Source of the DNA: Acanthochlamys bracteata
Lineage: Eukaryota > Streptophyta > Magnoliopsida > Pandanales > Velloziaceae
Direction of reading: 5' to 3'
DNA length: 64,000 nt
NCBI GenBank assembly: GCA_019914995.1
Contig: CM034127.1
Coordinates: 8,556,001-8,620,000 of the forward strand
Shown: piece by piece, positions 1-11,339 of the stretch
Numbering within the stretch: position 1 is the stretch's first letter
Layout: each line of letters starts with the position of its first letter
Program-made: the position numbers and the translations under genes
The notes under the pieces: model-generated
Seen by the model: the letters and a program-made list of their open reading frames with translations, nothing else
The model's database searches: none
What the model was told of the DNA's origin: nothing

Positions 1-146
1 TCCATAGGAGATATCCAGAACAAATTACTCTTATTCACCAAGTCACATGCATTTCCATCAGCCCGTTCCAATATCAACTGGTGGGACTCTAAGCAGCAGG
101 TCTGTCGTTCCAATTCTCCTTCCTTCCTTTGCTTGAAGAGATCACA

Positions 147-746
147 ATGGCAACTACAACAACTCCTTCTACCATAGCATGCGAACTTGCTTCCAGCCTC
201 TTAGGCAAGCACAAGATCAGCGACTCATCATCCCCTATCTTGGGTGAGTTATCAACTTCCAACTATCCAATCCATTTGGAGTTGTAATATTGTGAAGGAT
301 TATTCTGACTTTGTTTAACTACAGTTTTCTGTATGCTAGAAATCAATACTAAAGATGAGCATCTATGAATTAATTCTCTATTTCATGACTAACAACTTTT
401 TCTCCGTAATATGAACATCTTATTGATAGGCTTGCCACAGATGAGGGTTAGAGGAGGTAGATTGAAATGCAGCTCAGAGAAGCAGCCTGCAGAATCAAGC
501 AATGCACACTTCAACATTGGCACATCGCTGCTTGCGGCCGCAGCTGTTGTGGGCAGCACTGCCTGTCCAGCAATGGCACTTGTGGACGAGAGGATGAGCA
601 CTGAAGGGACAGGATTGACATTGGGCATCAGCAACAACATTCTTGGTTGGATTCTGCTCGGAGTGTTTGGTACCATCTGGGCTCTCTACTTCATCTATGT
701 ACAATCACTTGATGAGGATGAGGACTCTGATGGTCTCTCCCTATAG
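147..746 (+). CDS. PSBW: Photosystem II reaction centre W protein, chloroplast precursor
   Basis: Two exons, 147-243 and 430-746, joined by a GT-AG intron, give 137 aa. PsbW is a small single-pass thylakoid protein that stabilises photosystem II dimers and PSII-LHCII supercomplexes. The first ~80 residues look like a bipartite targeting region: a basic, Ser-rich transit part, then a hydrophobic Ala-rich stretch ending in a thylakoid-type cleavage motif (AMA before [12 protein letters not shown]). The mature part has the family signature [12 protein letters not shown], one membrane helix ([20 protein letters not shown]) and the acidic tail [10 protein letters not shown]. Start: the first ATG at 147 opens the reading frame that splices in phase 1 into exon 2. 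The 5' UTR runs off the left edge and the promoter is not visible. Identification is from remembered family sequence. Confidence 0.95.
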
Positions 747-1839
747 ATTTTGCTGTAATACTACTATTGCTCTTCTTCACTTTGTTCTTTTTTATTATTG
801 ACGAGGGGTGAATGAAGAAAGCAACAGTTACATGTAGTTGATGGTACCAGCCAAGATGTAATTCTGTCCATTTTATTTACACCACTAGAAGTAGGGATCC
901 TTCAGCAAATTTTTTCATTTCATTTCAATTTATCATTCCAAATAAATCTTCTACTGTATTCTAAAATTATTTTTAATTTAAAATAGTATAGGTGAATTAT
1001 ACGTCATTAACTTTTTTTATATATAATTTATATTTTTTTATGAACTAACATAAAAAGTCAAAGTCACTTCTCGAAAACTTTTAAATAAGTTCCTTTTTTT
1101 AAAAAAAAATTATTTTAAGCACTCTCAAATAACATCATATGTGATTATGGGAACATTTGTTTGAGATTGTTTAAACTAAAAAAGTTTTTCAAAAGATTTA
1201 TATTGAAATTTTGAAAGATGATTTTATTTCATATATATAAATAATAATAAAAATATTTATTTATAGTGTAAATTTTATCTATATTTTTTATTTAAAAAAA
1301 TATGCGAAGATTTATCAAAAAATAAAATAGTGATAAGTATATATAACCATTGCTAAATGGCATCTATAACTGGTGATTGCTAAATTTGCCATGATAAAAA
1401 ACTTATGGCCTTACTTATCGTAAGCTCAGTAAATTTTTCTTTATCTTTCATTACTGCAATGAAAATGTTTCTATAGTTTGGGTTGGAAATCCAAGCTCCA
1501 AATCCAAATTTTAAACCGCTGATGTTAAGCATTATGCTTTCTACATTATCCATTTTATTAAACGACCGATGGATCAAAACAGAATAAAAACTAATAAAAT
1601 TTAATTAATAATAGAATAATCAACTTCAACGGTTTTTACATAGATAATGTTAGTTTGCAAAGAGGCAGATCCTGATCTAGATCGTCCCATTATGTCGCAA
1701 TCAGCTGGTTCAGCTGGTAATCGACTTAACCAATTCTATAATCAATTGGTCAAGATTGGTCAAAATCAACCAATCCGAACCAATGGTATTCGTAATGCAA
1801 GATTTGAATAGTGTCGATTATAACTTAGATATTACAAAT
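747..1839. other. Intergenic, AT-rich
   Basis: This holds the 3' UTR of PsbW (to about 900), then AT-rich DNA. Around 1150-1340 lies a degraded stretch resembling the AT-rich repeat family seen elsewhere in this window. No coding exon was recognised. Confidence 0.6.
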
Positions 1840-1995
1840 AATAAAAAAAATTAAAAAAAGTAGAAAAGAAGAAGAAGAGAAGAATTTGAGTAGCACCAAA
1901 AGTCGCCGGAAAAGGAAAAAAAAAGAAAGAAGAAGAAGAATCAGTATCAACAATTAAAAGAAAGAAGAAGAAACGTAGAAAGAAGAAAAAATGCT
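1840..1995 (+). repeat. Purine-rich low-complexity tract
   Basis: About 150 bases made mostly of GAA/AAG runs with short interruptions. It is low-complexity sequence, with no reading frame of interest. Confidence 0.7.
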
Positions 1996-2172
1996 AGCAG
2001 TAGTAAATAGAACACACGAACCGATTTTGTCTCCATATTGATATATTTTCTCACTTTATTTATCTCAAATTAATTGATCATTTGAGTTTCTCTAAACAAA
2101 AAATAATAAAGAAATTAACCATTATATCAACGATAATTAATTAATTAATTGATTAAACAATCCATTAATATC

Positions 2173-2763
2173 TGTTGGGAAGATACAATATTGGAGGAGT
2201 TAATCAAAATAAGATACTTGAAGGATTCGGTCCATATATTAAAAAATTCAACAATCCAAAAATTTAAGCCAATAGGTTATGGAACTCTCTATTATATTAA
2301 TCATCTTCTCATCTTATCTTTATTTAATGTGGGAATAATCTACTCACTTTTAATCCAACAATCTCCCTCTCAAGAGTGAGTCATCTATATTTTTTTCTCA
2401 TCTGAGCACCCTATCGTGCATCAACTACGTCGATCGCTCAAAATCTCAGCCACTTGGACTCGAGCACCGTCACTGCACACCAAGAGTTAGCTTTCAGAAC
2501 CTAACTTGCTCCGAATTTTTACTCATATCTACATGCATCGGACTCACTGTCAAACAATCGGCTCTGATACTACTGTTTGAGAGATACAATACCGAAAGAG
2601 TTAACCAAAATAAAACACTTGAAAGGTCCGGTCCATACATTAGAAAGTTCAATCCAACTCAAAAGCTTAAGTCAATAGATTATGAAACTCTCTAGTATAT
2701 TGACCCTCTTCTCATCTTATCTTTATTCAATGTGGAACTAATTTATTCACTTTTAACCCAACG
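2173..2763 (-). mobile_element. TRIM (miniature LTR retrotransposon), old copy
   Basis: Two direct repeats of about 190 bp (2173-2360 and 2574-2763) start TGTT and end close to CA. They flank about 213 bp of non-coding DNA. Just inside the right repeat, GGCTCTGATAC is the complement of an initiator-Met-tRNA primer-binding site. Just inside the left repeat is a pyrimidine tract, the complement of a polypurine tract. Together these place the element on the minus strand. The 5-bp word ATATC flanks both ends (2168-2172 and 2764-2768) as a target-site duplication. By eye the two repeats differ at roughly one site in five, so the insertion is ancient. It has no coding capacity, as is normal for TRIMs, and is structurally whole but decayed. 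Confidence 0.85.
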
Positions 2764-3306
2764 ATATCTATATTCTCGTGCAGTATATGCTTATTTCTAT
2801 TTCATTTCTCTCTTTCTTTCTTTTTTTTCAAATTTCGATCCTTCGCCAATTGTTACAATTCCAATCCAGATCTTGATTCTAGTTTCGAACTTCAACAAAC
2901 GTCGTATAATACATGTCCAGCTCAAAAATATGAGAAAAGTTGTTATATGGACAATAAAGTTTTCATTATATTTACTTGGCATAAAGTTGTTCAATTTGTA
3001 AAAACACATATGTATGTAGTAGCATTGCTGCATCAACTAAGAGACTGTTTAAAATGATTAAGATAAAAAAAATTTAAAAGTAAAATATTTTAAAATTTCT
3101 TTTAATAATTAAATTTTAGTTATAAAAATAATAATTATAAAATTTATAAATTTATAACATAAAATTTTCTGTTTAAAATATAATAATCTCAGACAACCAT
3201 TATTAATTGTTATTAATAAACTCAGAACCCTCACTCTCAAGCAAGGAACTAACCAAGCGCCCAAGGCAAAACCAACTGCGTGGAGAGCGCATTTACCGTA
3301 CTCGTG

Positions 3307-6300
3307 ATGGATTTCACCGAACTCGAAGCATCAGAAGGCCTGCGGTGGCCATGGCATTCGTGGCCTTCCACACGCTCCGCAGCAGCCGAGCTCGTTGTCC
3401 CTCTAAGCGTTCTCGCTAAACCGTTATCTCCTTCTCTCTCTGAAATCCCTCTGTTGAATTACCCGCCTCTGCACTGTTCTTCCTGCGGCGGAGTTCTCAA
3501 TCCGTACGCGCGCGTCGATCAACGGTCCGCAAGATGGTTCTGCCCGTTCTGTAAGGGCACCAAAAATCCTTTCTTGAGAAACCCTAGTGGTACTGATGGA
3601 TTACCGGCGGAGCTGTTCCCCACACACGCCTCCGTTGAATATATCTTGGGATTGGATGGAGCGCCACCGCGGGTAATTACTTAAGCAACTAGGGAGTTGA
3701 TCAGTTTCCGTAATTTGTTACTAGGAAATTGGGAATTTCTTTTTATTTTCTTTTAGTTTCGATCGTCTCTATGCTTTTGCTCCATTTTGAATGTTTCGTT
3801 CTTTGTATTTTATGCTGTATTTAAATGTTTTCAGGTTTGTAACAATCTTGGCTTTACATCCATCCTGAGGTGCTTTGGAGAATTAAAATTCATCTATGTC
3901 TTGTCCTTGCACAAATTTAACTACCTCACTTCCCTAATTATAAATGTGTTTCTTTGGACTTTATAGGATCTGGTTTATTTTAACTTTGTGATCAATTACA
4001 TGGTAGTCAGTTGGTGATTTTGATTATTTACAGCGGCTTCGCGATTTTTCTAGATGGGAACAGTATCAGAAACTGCTATGGCACCCGCAATTGTGTTTGT
4101 GGTAGATGTATGCACAGCAGTGCAAGAAGATGAGATGCGAGCACTGAAGAATGAGCTGTTGCATGCTGTTGCGCAGTTACCTGAGAATGTGTTGGTTGGA
4201 CTGGTTTCTTTTGGTGCAATGGTGTGGGTGCATGATCTAGGGTTCAGTGAATGCTCCAGGATGGTCGTGCTTCCTGGAGATCGTGAGCTATCTTCTCAAA
4301 AGGTAAGGCACCATTTGACTTCATTCTTAGTTTTACTATAAGATTGCAGGGTTGTGAGGTATAAGTAATGATGATATTGCAAACAGGAGTGTGATAGAAT
4401 GAAATGGATTTCTATCTTTGGAAGAGGAATTTAAAGTTTGATTAGAAAGAACATAGTAAGACATGAAGTTTCATATTGGTAGATCATCGAAAGAAGGCTA
4501 TGGTAAAAATTCTACTAATGGACTATTTATATGGATGGAACTCAAATTCAGTAGTTGTTTTTGTGAAGAGTGCATGTGGGATCAAGTATTTGATTCAGCA
4601 CCATCTATTAAAGAGTTTATAAACATTTTGCACATAACAGTGTACCTTGAAGGTGATAAGCATGCAACCAAAATGGAATTTTTCTAGGTTTACTAAATCT
4701 ACTATGTAAAAGATATGTTTGTGAGTAATAGCAATTCTTGGAAATCTTAAATGTATCTTAAATTGACAACTTAATATAGGCATACTAAGAGGTTCTTATT
4801 AATTTTCTTGTAGTCAAAGATAGCTAACTGGCTTACGCCTTTTGCATTATGCTTCTATTTTTACAAGAGAAATGAACTTGTTTCTAGGTATATTACTCAT
4901 TCTGAAGCTGGAGTCTGTTGAATTCTCTAAGACATGACAGCTTGCACTTAACTTCATTTTTCGCAGATTTGTTCTTTATTATTAGATGATTCATACTTGA
5001 TATCATCTTTATGAGCTTCTAGGTGATAATGAAGTTCAATTTTGCAGATACAAGAGCTTCTAGGCATTCCAAAAATATGGCCTAGCAAAATGGGAACATA
5101 CCAATCCCTGCAAAGTCAAGGTTTTCTCTTGCCAATTTCTGAATGCGAGTTCAACATGACCTTCATGATTGAAGAATTATATGACTCATCAAATGCATTT
5201 CCTGGTCATCGTCCTAAAAGAGCCACTGGTGCTGCCATTGCGGCAGCCATTGCCCTTTTAGAAGGCTTTTCCTCCTATTCTGGAGGTCGTGTCATGATTT
5301 TCACATCTGGTCCTGCAACAGTTGGTCCTGGCATGATTGCTGAGACTGACCTTAGTAAGGCCATACGTACCCATAGAGACATTACAAGTGGACAGACCCT
5401 TTTTACTGACAAAGCTCAGAGTTTTTACAAGAAAATGGCCCACATTCTAGGGGAGAGATCAATTGTGCTTGATCTCTTTGCATGCTCTCTTGATCAAGTT
5501 GGTGCTTCTGAAATGAGATTTCCTATTGAGACGTCTGGTGGATATTTGGTGCTGACAGAGTCATTTGAGTCAGAACAGTTCCGGAAGAGCTTAAGGCACA
5601 TATTTAAACATGATTGCACTGACCACCTCAACATGAATTTTGATGCGACAATTGAGATCATCACTACAAAGGAGGTTCAGATATGTGGAGCTCTTGGGCC
5701 TTGTATCTCTCTCCCAAAAAAGAGCAGTTTGGTGAGTGAGAAGGAAATAGGCCAAGGTGGTACCTGCTTGTGGAAGCTGAACTCATTAACTGAAAACACA
5801 TCCATAGCTTTCATATTCCAGGTAAGCAGCAACCAGAATGATGAGGCAGCACCGGTTCTCTTTATTCAGTTGATAACAAGATACCGGCATGGCAATGGTG
5901 GGCGCCATGTGAGAGTGACGACTGCTGCAAGGAGATGGGTTGCATCACGCTCACCTGAAATTTCTGCAGGATTTGATCAGGAAGCAGCAAGTGTTGTCAT
6001 GGCCAGGCTTGCAATCCACCGAGCTGAGACATACCATGTCAGAGAAGTGGTCAGGTGGCTGGATAAGATGTTGATCCGTTTCACAGCGAAGTTTGGTGAC
6101 TATGTTCCTGAAGACCCATCTACCTTTAGGCTTTCATCTAGCTTCTCATTATACCCACAGTTCATGTATTACCTGCGGAGATCCCAATTCATAGATGTTT
6201 CCAATACCACTCCAGATGAAACGGCTTTCTTTCGCTTGATGCTGAACAGAGAAGGGGTTGTTGGGTCATTGATTATGATACAGCCCACTCTTTTTCGGTA

Positions 6301-6706
6301 CTCATATGAGGGGCCTCCAGTGCCAGTTTTACTTGATATCAGCTCTGTCTCTGCAGATGTTATTTTGCTTTTTGATTCCTATTTTCATGTGGTGATTCAC
6401 TATGGCTCAAACATAGCACATTGGCGGAAGCTGGGATACCACAAGGATCCAAGTCATGAGAATTTTAAGAAACTTCTGGAGGCTCCTGAGATTGACGCAG
6501 AGGTACTGATAGCTGAAAGAATTCCAGTTCCGAAGCTCATCAAGTGTGATCAGCATGGGAGCCAAGCAAGGTTTCTACTCGCTAGACTTAACCCTTCTGT
6601 GACTCAAAAAACACAGACTGTGGATGGATCTGAGATTATATTTACTGATGATGTGAGCCTGCAAGTTTTTATCGAGCATTTGCAGGAATTAGCAGTTCAG
6701 GATTAA
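3307..6706 (+). CDS. SEC23: Protein transport protein SEC23 (COPII coat)
   Basis: Exons 3307-3672, 4054-4302 and 5048-6706, separated by two phase-0 GT-AG introns, give 757 aa, close to the usual ~765. SEC23 is the GTPase-activating subunit of the inner COPII coat. With SEC24 it binds SAR1-GTP at ER exit sites. Visible parts: the plant N terminus [16 protein letters not shown]; a zinc finger at about residues 55-85 with two Cys pairs ([15 protein letters not shown]...WFCPFC); the vWA-like trunk starting IVFVVDVC; a beta-sandwich/helical part with [12 protein letters not shown]; and a C-terminal gelsolin-like module ending in [14 protein letters not shown]. Start: 3307 is the first ATG of the open frame and matches the family N terminus. 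Plants have several SEC23 paralogues; I cannot say which one this is. Confidence 0.93.
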
Positions 6707-7480
6707 TAAATAGGCAATTCCCAGCTGGTTTGATTTTCATTTCTTAATATTGTTTCCTTCTGTGTATAATTGAGCTTTGTGTAGTCTCCACTTTTATTGT
6801 GCATAGACTTGAGAACAACACTCTCTTTGTCAAATGCATAATTTTTTCTGCCCTTCGGTAAAAATTTCATCAAGATTAGATCTCGATTTTATGTACAAGT
6901 ATAATCTAGAATTTTGATTGATTATCTAGTTTTGCTGTTTTTGTGCTTCACTCGTTCCCTCATCGCGACTACCCATCTCAATTTGCATCTCCTCGTTTTT
7001 TCTTTTTTGGCATTATGTTTCCTGATTTTCAGCTACACGAACGGCAGCAACGCAGCCATGATAGCTGTGAGATCTCTCCATGAGCATGATTCTAGAGTTC
7101 AATCCCTATATATCATTCCAACCACAACGCAAGAACAATCCAAGTCACAGTGCGAATTCCAGATCAACGACAACAATCAGGGAGGAATTTTGTGGATATG
7201 GTGAAATTGACTCCGCGGCATAGCATTTCGGAGGAACGGACAGCAGAAGGAGCGGCGCGACGACGAGCAAAGATGTCTCCTACACGCATTTTGCTTGGGA
7301 CAAGCATATCTCAAATCTGACTTTACTTCTGTTTTGCTCAATCCATTACTAGATCATATCTTTATTTTTACGAGTAATCGGAAATTGATATATATTTTGT
7401 TTTACCTCGTTTTTATATTTTAACGGAAAACTGAAGAATTAAACCCGTACGCATCTATGAACTTATTACAGAATTACATA
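6707..7480. other. SEC23 3' flank and intergenic DNA
   Basis: The SEC23 3' UTR is followed by unassigned sequence. The short open frame at 6914-7204 has no recognisable family match and no gene structure around it. Confidence 0.5.
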
Positions 7481-7481
7481 G

Positions 7482-8957
7482 GCGCGTTTGGCTAAGCCGA
7501 GATTTGAGAGTTAGATTAAATTTGTTGTATATTTCTTTAAGCGGCTGTAAGATTTTGGCTAGAAAATTGATTTCAATTTGAAAATATTTGAATAAATTTT
7601 TATAGTATTTTTACTATTTAAATTTTGAAGCTGAAAATATATTTAATTAAATTTGTATTTATTTATGAATAAAATATATAATAACTGAATATTATTATTA
7701 GATAAATAATAATTAATATATTAATATATTTTTCAATTTTTTCAATTTTTTTTAATTTTTTAAGTCTAAACTTTTTATAACATAATAACTTTATAAATAT
7801 TTTGTTAACTAATATTTACGAACTTGTAGTAATATATTATTATAAATTAATAATTAATTTAAAATAATACTTTTGAATCTCTATTAAATATAAAATTTTT
7901 ATATTAGGTCCTATAAGTAATAATTAAAGAATGAACATAATAATACGGTCAGATGTTAGCAATTTCAAACAAATATTTCTATAAAACTAATACAGTAATA
8001 AATATTATAATAATTTTAATATATATTTTATAAGTACAAATACTAACATAACATTCGTAGTCATATTGTAGCAATTTATAACCCACCTTGCATTACTTTA
8101 ACAAAAATATATTACTCTAACAACAACAAAAAATTGTATACTTCAAATTACACATAAAATTTATATTACACAGCAACAGCCATAGCTTTAATCTTTATTA
8201 CAAACACCCACATGCCAATAATATAATAACTAAATTGTTATTATAAACTTTTCTAATACTTGCATTTTAGAACTCTAAATTCTAATTTGGTAAAATGTAG
8301 TAAAACACAAAGTTTCAGCATAGTAAATGAGCTAAAGAAGTTAACAAACGGAATAATCTGTATATAGTATGAGAAAAGAAATAAGAGATTGTTTATTTGA
8401 ATTAAACTTATTTTTTTAAACAATAAATTTAAAAATAAAATTAATAATTAAAATATTTTATTAAATTAAATTTTTATATTTAGTTTTATTAAATATATTT
8501 AAATTTATAATTATTTTGTATTAAAAATAAGTTTGAAAATAAATGAATTTAGAGAGTCGGTAAATAAATTCTAAAGAAACAGCAGCGATTAAGGTTCTGG
8601 TCTGACCCATTTAGAATTTGCGTCGGACGCGCTCGCGAGCGACGCCAAATTGACAGCAATACGATGAATGCCAGTGGAAGAAGATATCGGAGAAAAAACT
8701 TGGCAGGATCAGCATTAGGAAGGGAGAGATCATCGGAGAGAAAGACCGCCGGCAAGACAGAATGGAGAAGAAGCACCAGCGAACATGTAAAAGAAGAAAT
8801 GAGAACGGATATAAATTATTGAAATTTCGGTAAATTATCTACGATAAAAGAGACATTTTCATAACATGCGGAAAAAGTAGTGCGCTTTTAATCAAGAGCA
8901 TCAAATAGGTACTCTTAAAGCTGCTATAAACGGCTTTAAGCCAACCTAGCCAAACGC
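7482..8957. mobile_element. Possible non-autonomous DNA element with inverted ends
   Basis: The left end (GCGTTTGGCTAAGCCG, 7482-7497) and right end (CGGCTTTAAGCC...TAGCCAAACGC, ending about 8957) are imperfect inverted repeats. The interior is very AT-rich, except for a GC-richer island at about 8570-8800 that carries a CGCTCGCGAGCG palindrome. No transposase frame was seen. No clear target-site duplication was found, so the boundaries and the element class are uncertain. Confidence 0.35.
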
Positions 8958-8980
8958 TTAATCTACTATGTAGTGCCTAT

Positions 8981-9002
8981 TTTCGAACTTAAAAGTTCGA
9001 AA
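8981..9002. repeat. 22-bp near-perfect palindrome
   Basis: TTTCGAACTT and AAGTTCGAAA are 10-bp perfect inverted arms separated by AA. It lies just outside the right end of the possible inverted-repeat element. It could be a hairpin remnant or chance; no gene is close by. Confidence 0.7.
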
Positions 9003-9370
9003 TAAGCAGCCATCAACAGGTGAACCTTCTGACTCATTGATTATTGTGTTTATTACACTCGTTGAATCAATTGAACAATATTGAGCATGTTTATTAGTGA
9101 ACCTAATTCTGCTTTCCATGGTTCTTAGCCTAAAGATTGTAAATTGCAAATAGTAATAAGTAAAGCAAAACAATTCATCCTGCTGCGGCATACTTGCAAA
9201 TATTAACACAAACGCATTGATATTATTCTAAACATCTGTTCTTTTCAATTTGTGTTTCTACGTGCTGTATGAGCTACCGCTGTTTTATGACATGTTCTGC
9301 TTGATTATCTATTAACAAGTAGCTTCTTGAAAAAGGAACAGATCTTTTCAAGGTACTACTGCACTATAGT

Positions 9371-10075
9371 TGCCCCTTTAAACCACAGGCCCTAAGATTA
9401 AACCACCATGCTCTAATCTTAAACAGGAGTACCCTAAAATTAAACAAAGATATCCTTATAACTTGTAACTATTTATTAGATACCACTGATCAATTCATAT
9501 GCTAATTCCAGGCGTACGTACATTAAACCTTATCTCTATAGTATAAAATATACCAACTTGCATTAGCTAAGTTGTTTGAATCAAATGAATAGCAAAGCAT
9601 ATGTTTGCTAAGAGAATTTGCCAAGTGAATATCACACTAGCTAGTCCTTGCTGTTGCACTATATACACCTAAAGTTGAATAAACACACCCTTGGCCTGAG
9701 CAGTATACCATAATTTTGAACAACGATGCCCTAAAGTTGAATCAGGTTATCATCAATTTGAACCAATACTCTAATCTCGAACAAACAAATGCCTTACAGT
9801 CGAACAAATTGCACCCTAATTAATCTTGAACAACAATGCTCTAAATTGAACAATTACTTGATTTCCTCAAATTACATAATTTCCACAAACTTTTCTCAAG
9901 ATATTGATTAATAATCTCGATTAAAAGAAATTAATGAATTCAATCATTTTTCTTATCTTTAAGGACCAAGAGATCTAGATCCCAATTTGAACATTTATAT
10001 ATAGTTTAATCTTCAACAACGGTGCTCTAAACTTAAACATGGTTACGCTGAACATGACATGCTGAAACGGTACTC
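9371..10075 (+). repeat. Degenerate phrase repeat (CCTAAA..TTGAACAA), about 12 units
   Basis: A loose 20-30 base phrase recurs: G/A-CCCTAA-AnTTGAACAA-nnAT. Clear examples are CCCTAAGATTAAACCACC, CTCTAATCTTAAACAGG, CCCTAAAATTAAACAAAG, CCTAAAGTTGAATAAAC, CCCTAAAGTTGAATCAGG, CTCTAATCTCGAACAAAC and CTCTAAATTGAACAATT. The units are irregularly spaced and diverged, so this is an old tandem array or a subterminal repeat field of a decayed transposon. The CCCTAAA core resembles the plant telomere repeat, but the unit is longer and does not tile as a 7-mer. Confidence 0.55.
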
Positions 10076-10099
10076 AACAACGGTCATTTTATAAGGGTT

Positions 10100-10744
10100 T
10101 ATTTTGGCACTGTTTATCATGAGTTTTTCATCTCCTCCTCAATTTTTTATTTAAAACCTTTCCATAATTTTTACTTTAAAAAATAATAAATTAATATATT
10201 ATTAAAATATTATATATATAATTTTAATTTAAAAAAAATTATTACTAAAAATTTTTATAAAAAAATTTTATAAAATCTTTTTTATAAATTTTTTTTATTT
10301 TAAACAATTTCAAATTGACCCGTAAGTCACGGTACTCAAAACTTTCTATAGCACAAAATCGTAACAGCTTGAAGATGATAAGGTAGTCGATTTTGTTATT
10401 TTTGACAACTTGATTCTTACGAGTTATTAATTTGAATCCGATAATGGTATGTTTTGATATAGAAATAATAAGTAAAAAAAATAAAAATAAGATTAAATAA
10501 AAATAAATTATTGAGTGGAGATAAAAATAAAATAATAATTTAATCTTATATTATTTGGATATATCAATAAAATTAATAAAAAAATATAATTATTTTTATT
10601 TAGTAACTAAAGATTAAATAAAAATAAATTTTATGTAAAGATTGAAATATTTTTTTTTATATTTTTTTGTGTATTTTAGTTTAACCATGTGTGCTAGCAT
10701 AGCACTTCTTTTGTTGTTACAGAAAAAATCCTCAGAAATTTTCT
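10100..10744. other. AT-rich intergenic DNA with a MITE-like patch
   Basis: At about 10110-10320 lies an AT-rich block similar in texture to the repeat family elsewhere in the window. The rest is A/T runs. No gene was recognised. Confidence 0.5.
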
Positions 10745-10752
10745 CTCATCCG

Positions 10753-11167
10753 TATAGGTGCAAAAACGGGCGGGCCGGGCCAGCCCGGCCCGGTTTCAAT
10801 TCTCACAACCCGGCCCGGTCTATTTATCCGATTTATATTTTAATTTTATATAAAAAATAGAAATTAAAAATTATTTTTAAGATAAAATAAAAAAATAAAT
10901 ATTTTTTATTTTTAAAATTTATTTTTAGTAATATAAAAATATTTTTTAATTAAAATTTGATCTGGTCAACGGTCAATTTTGATCAGATCAACGGTCCATA
11001 TTGACCGATCAATATGAACAGTAACCGGACGGGCGGGCCAACCTAATCGGCCCGTCCTGTCTATTAGATCGGGCCGGCCTGGTCCTGTCACTGTTCATCG
11101 GGCCGGACGGGCCGATAATCCGGCTAATTGATCGATTCGTTTGGCCCGGCCTATTTTTATATCTCTA
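10753..11167. mobile_element. hAT-type MITE, 415 bp
   Basis: Both ends are flanked by the 8-bp duplication CTCATCCG (10745-10752 and 11168-11175), the size expected for hAT transposition. The ends are inverted and related: the left reads TATAGGTGCAAAAACGGGC, and the right, read inwards, TAGAGATATAAAAATAGGCC. Subterminal GGGCCGG/CCGGCCC words are concentrated near both ends, a common feature of plant hAT MITEs. The centre is AT-rich and non-coding. Confidence 0.85.
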
Positions 11168-11175
11168 CTCATCCG

Positions 11176-11330
11176 TGGTGTTGGCCATGATGACGGAGCT
11201 CGATGAGCTCATCGAGTTCCTTTCATCTCTTTCTCCTCAACTAACTCTCAATCCATTCAAAATCCATTTCATATTCGATCATTCTCCTTTCTCAGCAGCA
11301 GCAGAAGCAACACTATGTGCAGTGTGAACA
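11176..11330 (+). pseudogene. Possible HGH1-like N-terminal fragment
   Basis: A frame starting near 11188 reads M-TELDELIEFLSSLSPQLTLN and stops after about 47 codons. The first dozen residues resemble the N terminus of plant HGH1-homologue (armadillo-type) proteins. The similarity then fades and no further exon was found. At best this is a short gene fragment; it could be coincidence. Confidence 0.25.
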
Positions 11331-11339
11331 ATATAGCTG

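Noticed and set aside
5820-5828. CAGGTAAGC inside SEC23 exon 3 as a splice donor
   Set aside because: The frame continues uninterrupted into conserved SEC23 sequence ([11 protein letters not shown]), so it is coding rather than a used donor.
6914-7204. 96-aa hydrophobic open frame downstream of SEC23
   Set aside because: No family match, no upstream promoter features or introns; likely chance in AT-rich DNA.
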